Shown in pieces: positions 36,984-45,173 of a DNA stretch of 64,000 nucleotides. A program made the translations under genes and the position numbers. Each line of letters begins with the position of its first letter. The first letter of the stretch is position 1. Source of the DNA: Lysobacter sp. MMG2 (GTDB lineage: Bacteria > Pseudomonadota > Gammaproteobacteria > Xanthomonadales > Xanthomonadaceae); contig NZ_JAERQY020000002.1 of the NCBI RefSeq assembly GCF_016735495.2, positions 124,001 to 188,000 on the forward strand, given 5' to 3'. The notes below the pieces were generated by a model that worked only from the letters and a program-made list of their open reading frames with translations, was not told where the DNA came from and made no database searches.

Positions 36984-38002
36984 ACCGCTTCGACGACGAA
37001 CCGCTGAGCCCGGAAGAACGCGCGCTGGCCGACCGCCTGGCGCGGCTGGGTCCGCACGACGGCCCGTCGGCGGCGCTCGACGCGAAGATCCTGGCCGCCG
37101 CGCACGCGGCCGTGGCGCCTGCGCCGTCGCGCCGCCGTCGCTGGCTGGGGCTGGCGGCGCTGCCGGGCGGCCTCATCACGGGCGCAGGCATGGCCGCGGC
37201 ACTGGTGCTGGTGGTCGGCGTGGTCTGGCAGCTTCGGCCGTCCGACCCGGCCCCCAGGCCCGCGCGGAGCGAAGGCGTCGCCTACGTTTCGGCCGAGATC
37301 ATCCAGCGCAAGCAGCCCGTCGTGGCGCCGCCTCCGCCCGCCGAGGCCGCCGTTGCCAGGGCGCTGGAGCCGGCTCCGATCCAGCGCCGAGTCGCATCGG
37401 CGCGAAGCGAGGCCGCACCCGCGATCGCCAGTGCCCCGCCGCCCATGCCGGCCGCAGCACCGGCGCCGAAAATCATGGCGACCGTCGGACCTGACGAACA
37501 GTCCCACTACCTCGACGAGGCCATCATGCAGGCGCCCGCCCCTGCGGCGTACTCGTCGGCGCCTGCGGCAGCGGCACCTGCCGCACCGGCCCCGCCGGCC
37601 GCCCTGTCGAGCGAAGCGGCTGCGGACGCCGCCCGCCGCGAGGCGTTCGGCCTGAAACGGGCACGCCAGGAAGAGGCCTACAGCGAGACGACGGCCGCCG
37701 CCGAATCACGCGCGGCCGCGAAAGCGAGCGCCGAATCGGCGACGCTGGATCGTATCGAGGTGTCCGGCAGCCGCGTGAAGAACGACGCCTCGCTGATTTC
37801 CGCCGTGGTGCTGGCCGACATTCCGCTCGACGAGGATGCCCGACTCGAAGCCAAGGCCTGGCTCGAACGCATCCGCGAACGCCGCGCCACCGGCGACATT
37901 GACGGCGCGCGCGCGAGTCTGGCGCGCTTCCGCCAGGTCCATCCGGATGTGCGCGTGCCGCGCGACCTGCGCGCCCTCGCCCAGCCTCCCGCGACGCGAT
38001 GA
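36980..38002 (+). CDS. Anti-sigma-like single-pass membrane protein with TonB-plug-like motif
   Basis: The protein has 340 residues. A short cytoplasmic region (1-58), one membrane helix (about 65-85, GMAAALVLVVGVVW) and a long Ala/Pro-rich periplasmic region (about 90-215) are followed by a helical part with RQEEAYSETTAAAESRAAAK, TLDRIEVSGSRV near 255, and a C-terminal domain ending VPRDLRALAQ. No classical zinc anti-sigma motif is visible in the cytoplasmic part. Coupling to the sigma gene by ATGA supports an anti-sigma or signal-sensing role. TLDRIEVSGSR resembles the start of TonB receptor plugs and recurs in the VWA protein at 31379. Confidence 0.7.
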   Translation: MNRFDDEPLSPEERALADRLARLGPHDGPSAALDAKILAAAHAAVAPAPSRRRRWLGLAALPGGLITGAGMAAALVLVVGVVWQLRPSDPAPRPARSEGVAYVSAEIIQRKQPVVAPPPPAEAAVARALEPAPIQRRVASARSEAAPAIASAPPPMPAAAPAPKIMATVGPDEQSHYLDEAIMQAPAPAAYSSAPAAAAPAAPAPPAALSSEAAADAARREAFGLKRARQEEAYSETTAAAESRAAAKASAESATLDRIEVSGSRVKNDASLISAVVLADIPLDEDARLEAKAWLERIRERRATGDIDGARASLARFRQVHPDVRVPRDLRALAQPPATR

Positions 38003-38583
38003 GCAGCACGCTGGCCGGCCCGACCTCGCACCTGCTGGAGGTCAAGCACAGCCGTTTCCTCGTCCATGCCGCCCCGGTGGACACGCCCGAGCAGGCGCTG
38101 GCCTTCGTCGCCCAGGTCGGCGATCCGGCGGCCACGCACAACTGCTGGGCCTACCGCATCGGCAGCGAATACCGTTTCAACGACGACGGCGAACCGGCCG
38201 GCACCGCCGGGCGACCGATCCTGGCGGCCATCGACGGCCAGGGACTGGACCGCGTGGTCGCCGTGGTCACGCGCTGGTTCGGCGGGATCAAGCTGGGCGC
38301 CGGCGGGCTGGTGCGTGCCTATGGCGGCAGCGCGGCCGAATGCCTGCGCGTGGCAGCGCGACGCGAACTCATCGTCCACGCGGACCTCCGCCTCGCCTAC
38401 CCCTTCACCGAAACCGGCGCGGTGCACGCGCTGATCTCGCAATTCGATGCGGAAAAGCTCGACGAACAGTTCGACGCCGACGGCGCCCGGCTGCATGTGC
38501 GCATGCCGGCCGATCGCGTGGAAGGCTTGAAAGTCCGCCTGCGCGACGCCACCCGGGACCGGGTGCGCTTCTTCGATACCTGA
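37999..38583 (+). CDS. yigZ: YigZ/IMPACT family protein
   Basis: The protein has 194 residues. The IMPACT N-terminal fold is clear: EVKHSRFLVHAAPV, THNCWAYRIG, FNDDGEPAGTAGRPIL and VTRWFGGIKLGAGGLVRAYGG. The C-terminal part is the DUF1949-type domain. Family members are linked to translation and stress response, but no reaction is established. The ATG overlaps the stop of the anti-sigma-like gene (ATGA), so three genes form one translationally coupled unit. Confidence 0.93.
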   Translation: MSSTLAGPTSHLLEVKHSRFLVHAAPVDTPEQALAFVAQVGDPAATHNCWAYRIGSEYRFNDDGEPAGTAGRPILAAIDGQGLDRVVAVVTRWFGGIKLGAGGLVRAYGGSAAECLRVAARRELIVHADLRLAYPFTETGAVHALISQFDAEKLDEQFDADGARLHVRMPADRVEGLKVRLRDATRDRVRFFDT

Positions 38584-38682
38584 AACGTCCACCTCCTACG
38601 CGCTGGCGCGGAAACTTCCGACCCGGCCGCGAGGTCTTGTTCGCGTTCGCGAATGCCCCGCCGCCTTCATACTGCCCCCTCG

Positions 38683-40443
38683 ATGACCGACGCCTCCTCC
38701 GCCAAAGCCCCCATCGGCAGCCTGCGCACGCTGTGGCCGTTCGTCCGCCGGCACCGCACGCTCTTCATTGCGTGGCTGTTCGCGCTCGCCGCGTCCAGTG
38801 CCGCCACGTTGAGCCTGCCGGTCGCGTTCCGCACGATGATCGACCAGGGCTTCGCCCAGGGCGGCGGCGCGGCCATCGACCGCGCCTTCCTGCTGCTGTT
38901 CGCCGTGGCCGTGGCGTTGGCGCTGGCGACGGCGGCGCGCTTCTTCTTCGTCTCGCTGCTGGGCGAACGCGTGGTCGCCGACCTGCGCGAGCGTCTGTAC
39001 GCGCACCTCATCGGCCTCGATGCCGGTTTCCACGACCGCAACCGCAGCGGCGAGCTCGTCTCGCGCCTCACCGCCGACGCGGAGCTGCTGCGCAACGTGG
39101 TCGGCACCAGCATGTCGGTCGCGCTGCGAAGCCTCGTCACGGTGATCGGCAGCCTGGCGATGCTCTTCATCACGGCGCCGCGCCTGGCGGCGTTCGCGCT
39201 GGTCGGCATTCCGCTGGCGGTGCTGCCGATCGTGATCGGCGGGCGGCGCCTGAAGAAGATGTCGCGCGCCAGCCAGGACCGCGTCGCCGACGCCAACACG
39301 CTGGCCAACGAAACCCTCGGCGCGATCCGCACCGTGCAGGCGCACGCGCGCGAACCGTACGAGCTCGGCCGCTTCGGCGCCGCGCTCATGGAAGCGGTGA
39401 ACACCGCGCGCCGCCGCATCCAGTCGCAGGCGTGGGTCACGGCGATCGCCATCACGCTGATCTTCGGCGCGATCACATTGGTGCTGTGGTCCGGCGCGCA
39501 CGACGTCGTCGCCGGCCGAATGACGGCCGGCACACTCGGCCAGTTCGTGCTGTACGCGCTGATCGGCGGCGGCTCGGTCGGCGCGCTGGCGGAAGTGTGG
39601 AACGAACTGCAACGCGCGGCCGGCGGCATGGGCCGCATCAGCGAATTGCTGGTCGAGACCGCCGACGTGCAGTCGCCGACGCACCCCGCACCGCTACCGC
39701 TACCGGTGCGCGGCGAGCTGTCGTTCGACCACGTGAGCTTCCACTACCCGCTGCGTCCCGACGCACCTGCGCTGGAAGACTTCGACCTGCACGTGAAGCC
39801 CGGCGAGACGGTGGCGCTGGTCGGTCCGTCCGGCGCCGGCAAGAGCACCGTATTCTCGATGCTGCTGCGCTTCCACGATCCGCAGTCCGGCACGATCCGC
39901 GTGGACGGCGCGGACATCCGCCAGCTCGACCTGGCCGCATTGCGCGAATCCATCGCGTTGGTGCCGCAGCAGCCGACGATCTTCGCCGCCAGCGCGCGCG
40001 ACAACATCCGTTACGGCCGTCTGGATGCGACCGACACCGATGTCGAGCACGCCGTCGAGGCCGCGCACGCCGCGGACTTCATCGCCGCGCTTCCGCAGCG
40101 CCTGGACACCGAACTGGGCGAACGCGGCGCGCGCCTGTCCGGCGGCCAGCAGCAGCGCATCGCCATTGCCCGCGCGCTGCTCAAGGACGCGCCGATCCTG
40201 CTGCTGGACGAAGCCACCAGCGCCCTGGACGCACAGAGCGAGCGCGCCGTGCAGCAGGCGCTGGAAACGCTGATGGAAGGCCGCACCACGCTGGTCATCG
40301 CGCATCGCCTCGCCACCGTGCTGAAGGCCGACCGCATCGTGGTCATGGACCGCGGCCGCATCATCGCGGAAGGAACGCACGAGCAGTTGCTTGCCCAAGG
40401 CGGGCTGTATGCGGAGCTGGCGAAGCTGCAGTTCCTCGATTAA
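38683..40443 (+). CDS. ABC exporter, fused membrane and ATPase half-transporter (MsbA-like)
   Basis: The protein has 586 residues. Six membrane helices (about 25-310) with the intracellular segment DLRERLYAHLIGLDAGFHDRNRSGELVSR precede the ATPase domain: Walker A GPSGAGKST near 381, Q-loop region VPQQPTIF, signature LSGGQQQR near 486, Walker B ILLLDEATS and the switch His in VIAHRLA. It would work as a homodimer in the inner membrane, exporting lipids, drugs or peptides. Homologues in Xanthomonadaceae are annotated only at family level. CATACT lies 9 bases before the ATG. Its TAA overlaps the TAA of the convergent acyl-CoA dehydrogenase gene. Confidence 0.93.
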   Translation: MTDASSAKAPIGSLRTLWPFVRRHRTLFIAWLFALAASSAATLSLPVAFRTMIDQGFAQGGGAAIDRAFLLLFAVAVALALATAARFFFVSLLGERVVADLRERLYAHLIGLDAGFHDRNRSGELVSRLTADAELLRNVVGTSMSVALRSLVTVIGSLAMLFITAPRLAAFALVGIPLAVLPIVIGGRRLKKMSRASQDRVADANTLANETLGAIRTVQAHAREPYELGRFGAALMEAVNTARRRIQSQAWVTAIAITLIFGAITLVLWSGAHDVVAGRMTAGTLGQFVLYALIGGGSVGALAEVWNELQRAAGGMGRISELLVETADVQSPTHPAPLPLPVRGELSFDHVSFHYPLRPDAPALEDFDLHVKPGETVALVGPSGAGKSTVFSMLLRFHDPQSGTIRVDGADIRQLDLAALRESIALVPQQPTIFAASARDNIRYGRLDATDTDVEHAVEAAHAADFIAALPQRLDTELGERGARLSGGQQQRIAIARALLKDAPILLLDEATSALDAQSERAVQQALETLMEGRTTLVIAHRLATVLKADRIVVMDRGRIIAEGTHEQLLAQGGLYAELAKLQFLD

Positions 40444-42095
40444 GTCGTGGCGGCTCCCGCCGCCCACGCACGCGCCATCAACGCGCCCAGGTCGAAATCC
40501 CGCGACAAGGTCCCGTACGCATTGCCGTGATCGCCACCGATTCGGCTGGTGCAGAACGCGTCCGCCATCGGGCTGTCGGAGCGCAGGAGCAGGCTGGCCT
40601 GCAGCGCCATCGCGAGCGCTTCCACCCAGCGCCGCGCTTCGACTTCGTGCAGTGTGGCGCGGCCTTCCAGCACGGGCCGGAGTTCGTTGAGCTCGGCGTC
40701 GAAATCCGGATCCAGATGCTGCGCGGCCTCCAGTTGGGCCAGCAGCGCCTGGCCTGTCTGCGGCTCGCGTTGCAGCGCACGCAGCACATCCAGGCATTGG
40801 ATGTTGCCGCTGCCTTCCCAGATCGAGTTCAGCGGCGCCTGACGGTACAGGCGCGGCAGCATCGATTCCTCGATGTAGCCCGCACCGCCCAGGCATTCCT
40901 GCGCTTCGTTGACGAAGCCCGGCGCGCGCCGGCACACCCAGTACTTGCCGACAGCGGTGGCGATGCGCGCGAACGCCGCTTCCTGTGCGTCGTACGGCGC
41001 GCGATCCACCGCCCGCGCCACCCGCATCGCCAACACGATCGCCGCCTCGGCTTCGACCGCCAGGTCGGCCAGCACGTTGCGCATCAGCGCGTGATCGGCC
41101 AGCGGCTTGCCGAACGTCGCGCGGTGGTGCGTGTGGTGCATCGCCTGCGCCAGCGCCATGCGCATCTCTGCGGCCGCGCCGAGCATGCAGTCCAGGCGGG
41201 TGAGCATCACCATTTCGAGGATCGTCGCCACGCCGCGTCCTTCCTCGCCGATGCGGTACGCCCAGGCGTCCATGAACTCCACCTCGGACGAGGCGTTGGA
41301 CCAGTCGCCGAGCTTGTCCTTCAGGCGCATCAGCGCGAAGGCGTTCTTCGCACCGTCGGGCGTCCAGCGCGGCATCAGGAAGCAGCTCAGTCCGCCCGGC
41401 GCCTGCGCCAGGACGAGGAAGGCGTCGGACATCGGCGCTGAGAAGAACCACTTGTGACCGACCAGCCGGTATTCGTTTTCCGCGGCCAGTGGCGTGGCGA
41501 CGGTGCGGTTGGCGCGCACGTCGCTGCCGCCCTGCTTCTCGGTCATGCCCATGCCGAGCGTCACGCCGAGCTTGTCTTCGCTGGGGAGGTCGCGCGGGTC
41601 GTAGAACGGCGACACCGCCTTGGTTTCCCATCCCGACAGCTCCGGCGCGTGGCGCAGCACGGGGATTGCGGCATGCGTCATCGTCAGCGGACAACTGGTG
41701 CCCGGCTCGACCTGGTGGTGGAGGTAGCTCAACGCCGCGCGCGCGATGTGCGAACCCGGCCGCAGTTGCGACCACGACAGCCCCGCCACGCCGTGCTCGA
41801 TCGCCACCTGCATGATGCGGTGGTAGTTGGGATGGAATTCGACCAGGTCGATGCGCTGGCCGAAGCGGTCGTGGGTGCGCAGGCGCGGGCGGTCGCGATG
41901 CGCGTCGAAGCTCAGCCGGTAGACCTCGTCGCCGGCGAGGGCGCCGTAGGTCGCCAGCGCATCGGCGAAGTCGCCGCCGCCTTCGCGCACGACCGCCTCG
42001 CGCAACGCGGCGTCGTCGCGCCACAGATCGCGCGGGGCGAACTCCGGCGGCTGGTTGTCCACGCGGTGCGTGACGAACGGCGGCAACGGTTCCAT
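40440..42095 (-). CDS. aidB: Acyl-CoA dehydrogenase family protein, AidB-like
   Basis: The protein has 551 residues, the length of AidB rather than ordinary acyl-CoA dehydrogenases (about 380). Features include GVTLGMGMTEKQGGSDVRANRT for FAD, the regulatory-type loop FSAPMSDAFLVLAQ, ATFGKPLADHALMRNVLADL, ECLGGAGYIEESMLPRLYRQAPLNSIWEGSGN and a C-terminal helical domain. AidB in E. coli is an isovaleryl-CoA dehydrogenase made during alkylation damage and binds DNA. TAGAAT at 42122 with CGGAG before the ATG gives a short leader. Its stop shares bases with that of the ABC exporter. Confidence 0.88.
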   Translation of the reverse strand: MEPLPPFVTHRVDNQPPEFAPRDLWRDDAALREAVVREGGGDFADALATYGALAGDEVYRLSFDAHRDRPRLRTHDRFGQRIDLVEFHPNYHRIMQVAIEHGVAGLSWSQLRPGSHIARAALSYLHHQVEPGTSCPLTMTHAAIPVLRHAPELSGWETKAVSPFYDPRDLPSEDKLGVTLGMGMTEKQGGSDVRANRTVATPLAAENEYRLVGHKWFFSAPMSDAFLVLAQAPGGLSCFLMPRWTPDGAKNAFALMRLKDKLGDWSNASSEVEFMDAWAYRIGEEGRGVATILEMVMLTRLDCMLGAAAEMRMALAQAMHHTHHRATFGKPLADHALMRNVLADLAVEAEAAIVLAMRVARAVDRAPYDAQEAAFARIATAVGKYWVCRRAPGFVNEAQECLGGAGYIEESMLPRLYRQAPLNSIWEGSGNIQCLDVLRALQREPQTGQALLAQLEAAQHLDPDFDAELNELRPVLEGRATLHEVEARRWVEALAMALQASLLLRSDSPMADAFCTSRIGGDHGNAYGTLSRDFDLGALMARAWAAGAATT

Positions 42096-42121
42096 CGGCG
42101 ACTCCGGCGAGGGATCGACCG

Positions 42122-42127
42122 ATTCTA
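42122..42127 (-). promoter_or_regulatory. -10 box of the AidB-like gene
   Basis: On the minus strand TAGAAT (five of six consensus bases) lies 26 bases before the ATG at 42095, leaving room for a leader with CGGAG. A matching -35 is not obvious. Confidence 0.45.
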
Positions 42128-42145
42128 GGCCCCCGTTACCGAGGG

Positions 42146-43429
42146 CTACGCGATTTCGCCGCCCGGGCGGTCGGTGGCCGGGTGTTGGGAACTGCGAGGC
42201 GCGCGTTCGGACAGGGCGTCGATGAACGCCGGGGCCATCGCGTAAGTGCCCAACCAGCCCCGGCGCGTGCCGGTGAGCACGCGCAGCATCTGCCCTCGCC
42301 CGCCGGGCAGGCGCGACATGGGATGGAAGACGCGGTCGCGCATCGCCGCCAGGCGGTCTCGTTCGGACTGGAACAGCGGCGTGAGCCAGCGGCTCCAGAA
42401 GTGGTAGATGCCCAGGTGATCGCGACGGCGGCGCTCGTAGGCGGCGAAGGCGTCGGGCAGCGCCGCATGCGTGCGCAGGGCGTCGCGCAGCGCCAACGCG
42501 TCGGCCAGCGCCATGTTCACGCCCTGCCCCAGCTGCGGGCTCATCGCGTGGGCGGCATCGCCCATCAGCGCCGCGCGGCCGCGGTGCCAGCGGCGCTGCA
42601 CGGTATCGCGATAGCGCGCCTGCGCGAGTCCGCCCGGCACGGCGGTGTCGCGCAACAAGGCCGCCGCCTCGGGCCAGACCTCGGCGACATCACGCCGCCA
42701 CGCGGCCTCGTCTTCGCCCGCTGCCGGCAGGTCGGCCGTCGGCAGACTCCAGAAGAAGCTCAGCCGCGGCGTGGGATCACCCGGCCGGGTGCCGACCGGC
42801 AGCATGCCCGCCATCCGCCGCGCACCGACGTAGCGCTGGCGCAGTTCGTCGACGAAGCCCCAGTCGCGCTGCGCAACCAGGCACCACTGCGCGCCCCACG
42901 GGTACGGTCGATCCAATGCCGGCGCGGCCACCGAACTGCGCAGCGCCGACGCCGCGCCGTCGGCCACGATCACCAGGTCGAACGCGCCGTGTTCCTCGCC
43001 GTGCTCGTCGCGCAGGAGACCGCACTCGGCATCCATCTCGACGATCCGTCGGCCACAGTGCACGGAGCGGCCATCCCGCCAGGCCTCGTCGAGCAGGCCG
43101 AACAGCGCGCCGCGCTGCATGCCCAGACCGAACAGGCACGGATCGAGTTCGCGATAACGCATGTCCATGACGGCGCGGCCGGCGACGGTCTCGCCGAACA
43201 GACGGCCCACGCGGGCGCCGTGCGCGAGTGCGGCGTCGAGCAGCCCCAGCTCCCACAACACCGCCAAGCCCGTCGGCTGGAGCAGGAAGCCGGCGCCCAC
43301 GGGGCCGAGCTGCGGTGCGCGCTCGAAGACCTCGACGCGATGGCCGTCGGCGGTCAGCAGCAGCGCGGACGCCTGCCCCGCGGTGCCATAGCCGACGATG
43401 CCGATGCGAAGCGGTCTGGATGCAGACAC
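42146..43429 (-). CDS. FAD-dependent monooxygenase (aromatic hydroxylase fold)
   Basis: The protein has 427 residues. The dinucleotide-binding motif is IGIVGYGTAGQASALLL followed by the acidic VEVFERAP. The second FAD motif is present as ALMGDAAHAMSPQLGQGVNMAL, and the middle DG motif as VIVADGAASALRS. These place it in the PHBH/UbiH/TetX-like group of single-component flavin hydroxylases that use NAD(P)H. The substrate is unknown. The start is a GTG at 43429 with CGGAG upstream. It lies downstream of the cold-shock gene but behind that gene's terminator. Confidence 0.87.
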   Translation of the reverse strand: MSASRPLRIGIVGYGTAGQASALLLTADGHRVEVFERAPQLGPVGAGFLLQPTGLAVLWELGLLDAALAHGARVGRLFGETVAGRAVMDMRYRELDPCLFGLGMQRGALFGLLDEAWRDGRSVHCGRRIVEMDAECGLLRDEHGEEHGAFDLVIVADGAASALRSSVAAPALDRPYPWGAQWCLVAQRDWGFVDELRQRYVGARRMAGMLPVGTRPGDPTPRLSFFWSLPTADLPAAGEDEAAWRRDVAEVWPEAAALLRDTAVPGGLAQARYRDTVQRRWHRGRAALMGDAAHAMSPQLGQGVNMALADALALRDALRTHAALPDAFAAYERRRRDHLGIYHFWSRWLTPLFQSERDRLAAMRDRVFHPMSRLPGGRGQMLRVLTGTRRGWLGTYAMAPAFIDALSERAPRSSQHPATDRPGGEIA

Positions 43430-43472
43430 GGCGACTCCGGTCGAAAGGACGCTGCTCGGATCAGCGGCGCAT

Positions 43473-43500
43473 AAAAAAGGCCCCGCGACGCGGGGCCTTT
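43473..43500 (-). terminator. Rho-independent terminator of the cold-shock gene
   Basis: On the minus strand an 8-bp GC stem (43490-43497 with 43479-43486), extended by three A-T pairs, is followed by T residues (43473-43478). It lies 32 bases after the cold-shock stop and 44 bases before the monooxygenase start. Confidence 0.85.
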
Positions 43501-43531
43501 GAATCGCCGCAGTGCGGGATCCCCTTCGGGA

Positions 43532-43738
43532 TCACGCCACCACGTTGATGTTGGACGCCTGGGCGCCCTTCGGGCCCTGCGTAAGCTCGTAGCTCACGCG
43601 CTGGCCTTCCTGCAGGCTGCGAAAGCCCTTGGCGTTGATTGCGGAGAAGTGCGCGAACACATCTGCGCTGCCATCTTCGGGAGAAATGAACCCAAAGCCC
43701 TTGGCGTCGTTGAACCACTTCACGGTGCCGTACTGCAT
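43532..43738 (-). CDS. cspA: Cold-shock domain protein
   Basis: The protein has 68 residues, the family norm. [18 protein letters not shown] contains the first RNA-binding motif (KGFGFI) and DVFAHFSAI the second. Such proteins bind single-stranded RNA and melt secondary structure. AAGGAC lies directly before the ATG. A good promoter (43806-43834) gives a leader of about 60 bases, shorter than the long cold-regulated leader of E. coli cspA, and a terminator follows, so it is a single-gene unit. Many paralogues exist in this group of bacteria, so the symbol is only a family name. Confidence 0.95.
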   Translation of the reverse strand: MQYGTVKWFNDAKGFGFISPEDGSADVFAHFSAINAKGFRSLQEGQRVSYELTQGPKGAQASNINVVA

Positions 43739-43805
43739 GTCCTTGTCAACCTCATGCTGGATGCGAGTCGCGCACCGACGCGGATGCGATCCGGGGCGCG
43801 GGTCG

Positions 43806-43834
43806 AGTATGCAAACTGAACGCCGCCTTGACAA
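43806..43834 (-). promoter_or_regulatory. Promoter of the cold-shock gene
   Basis: On the minus strand TTGTCA (43829-43834) and CATACT (43806-43811) are separated by exactly 17 bases. The -35 box abuts the stop codon of the upstream mtiP gene. Transcription would start near 43800. Confidence 0.6.
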
Positions 43835-44599
43835 TCATCTTTTGACACGTGTCCCGAGCAGGGCCGACAGGAGGCGTGGCAGGCCCGACGAGGCGGCTGC
43901 GACATTGTCTAAGACATCCTGGAGGGTGATGACCTCGTCCGGGTCGGGTCCGGCGCCAGCCGCCCAGTTCGCGACGATGGCCAGGCAGGCGTAGTCCAGG
44001 CCCAGTTCGCGGGCCAGTCCGGCCTCGGGCATGCCGGTCATGCCGACCAGATCGCAGCCGTCGCGGCGCATGCGGGCGATCTCCGCGCGAGTCTCCAGAC
44101 GCGGCCCTTGGGTCGCCCCGTAGCAACCGTCGGCGACCAGGTCGACGCCGGCCGTGGCCGCCGCCGCAACCACCGCCTCGCGGAGCGAACGCGTGTACGG
44201 CTCGCCGAAGTCGACATGCAGCACTTCAGTGCCGGGCTCCTCGCAGATCGTGGAGACACGGCCCCAGGTGTAGTCGATCAGCTGGTCCGGGCAGGCCAGC
44301 ACACGCGGGCCGAACCGCTCGGTGATGCCGCCCACCGTATTGAGCGCAAGCACCTGCGTCGCGCCCAGCGCCTGCAGCGCGGCCAGGTTGGCGCGGTAGT
44401 TGATCTTGTGCGGCGGCAGCGAATGGCCTTCGCCATGGCGGGCCAGGAACGCCACACGATGCCCGTCGAGGGTGCCGACGCGGATCGGCCCGGACGGCGC
44501 GCCGAAGCGCGTGTCGGGCTGGTGCGTCTCCACGTCCTGCAGGTCGGTCAGCTTGTACAGGCCGGTGCCGCCGATGACGGCCAGGGCGATGTCGCTCAT
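43835..44599 (-). CDS. mtiP: S-methyl-5'-thioinosine phosphorylase (MTAP/PNP family)
   Basis: The protein has 254 residues. Family features are AVIGGTGLY, FLARHGEGHSLPPHKINYRAN for phosphate binding, LALNTVGGI, GPRLETRAEI and GMTGMPEAGLARELGLDYACLAIVANWAAG. The NTVGGI segment differs from the SAVGS form of true MTA phosphorylases and matches the methylthioinosine type known from Pseudomonas. The enzyme splits methylthioinosine into hypoxanthine and methylthioribose-1-phosphate. hpt, which salvages hypoxanthine, ends 4 bases upstream, which supports this substrate. AAGGA precedes the ATG. Confidence 0.88.
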   Translation of the reverse strand: MSDIALAVIGGTGLYKLTDLQDVETHQPDTRFGAPSGPIRVGTLDGHRVAFLARHGEGHSLPPHKINYRANLAALQALGATQVLALNTVGGITERFGPRVLACPDQLIDYTWGRVSTICEEPGTEVLHVDFGEPYTRSLREAVVAAAATAGVDLVADGCYGATQGPRLETRAEIARMRRDGCDLVGMTGMPEAGLARELGLDYACLAIVANWAAGAGPDPDEVITLQDVLDNVAAASSGLPRLLSALLGTRVKR

Positions 44600-44603
44600 C
44601 GGT

Positions 44604-45173
44604 TCAATCCTTCAGTGCGTAGATCGCCGGCAGGTTGCGGCCCTGCTCGTGGTAGTCCATGCCGTAGCCGAACACGTAGCGGTCCGGCACTTCCACGCCG
44701 ACGTAATCGGCGCACACGCCTTCCACGCAGCGGTCGTGCTTCTTCACGGCCAGCGCGGCGATGCGCACGTCGCGCGCGCCCTGCTCCAGGCACCAGTCGC
44801 GGATCGCCGCGAGCGTGTGGCCCTCGTCCAGGATGTCGTCGGCCAGCAGCACGCGGCGACCTTTGAGCTTCGTGGCCGGCCGGTGCTTCCACACCAGTTC
44901 GCCGCCGGAGGTCGCACCGCGGTAGCGCGTGGCGTGCAGGTAATCGAACTCCAGGTCCTGCCCCAGCGCGCCCAGCTCCATCGCCAGCTGCGCGGCGAAC
45001 GGCAGGCCGCCGTGCATGATCGTGAGGTACACCGGCACGTCGTCGTTGCGGTAGTCGGTCTTCATCTCGGAAGCCATCCGCGCGATCGCCCGCTCCAGCG
45101 TGGCGCGATCAAAGATGACATCGGAGTTGGCCAGCGCCGCGGCCAGGTCGTGCGTGTTCGAAACGGTTTCCAT
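44604..45173 (-). CDS. hpt: Hypoxanthine-guanine phosphoribosyltransferase
   Basis: The protein has 189 residues from 45173. The PRPP-binding loop is VLLADDILDEGHTL, and MHGGLPFAAQL and the C-terminal VGVEVPDRYVFGYGMDY (base-binding region) are typical. It makes IMP and GMP from hypoxanthine and guanine. Its ATG shares a base with the nagZ stop (TGATG), and mtiP starts 4 bases after its own stop, so nagZ, hpt and mtiP are one coupled run. The product of MtiP is a substrate of Hpt. Confidence 0.93.
   Translation of the reverse strand: METVSNTHDLAAALANSDVIFDRATLERAIARMASEMKTDYRNDDVPVYLTIMHGGLPFAAQLAMELGALGQDLEFDYLHATRYRGATSGGELVWKHRPATKLKGRRVLLADDILDEGHTLAAIRDWCLEQGARDVRIAALAVKKHDRCVEGVCADYVGVEVPDRYVFGYGMDYHEQGRNLPAIYALKD

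Noticed and set aside
37836-41441. Open frame of about 1200 codons on the plus strand across YigZ, ABC exporter and AidB-like genes
   Set aside because: It crosses three well-supported genes in other frames, is Arg/Ala/Gly-rich without domains, and is a normal artefact of GC-rich coding DNA.
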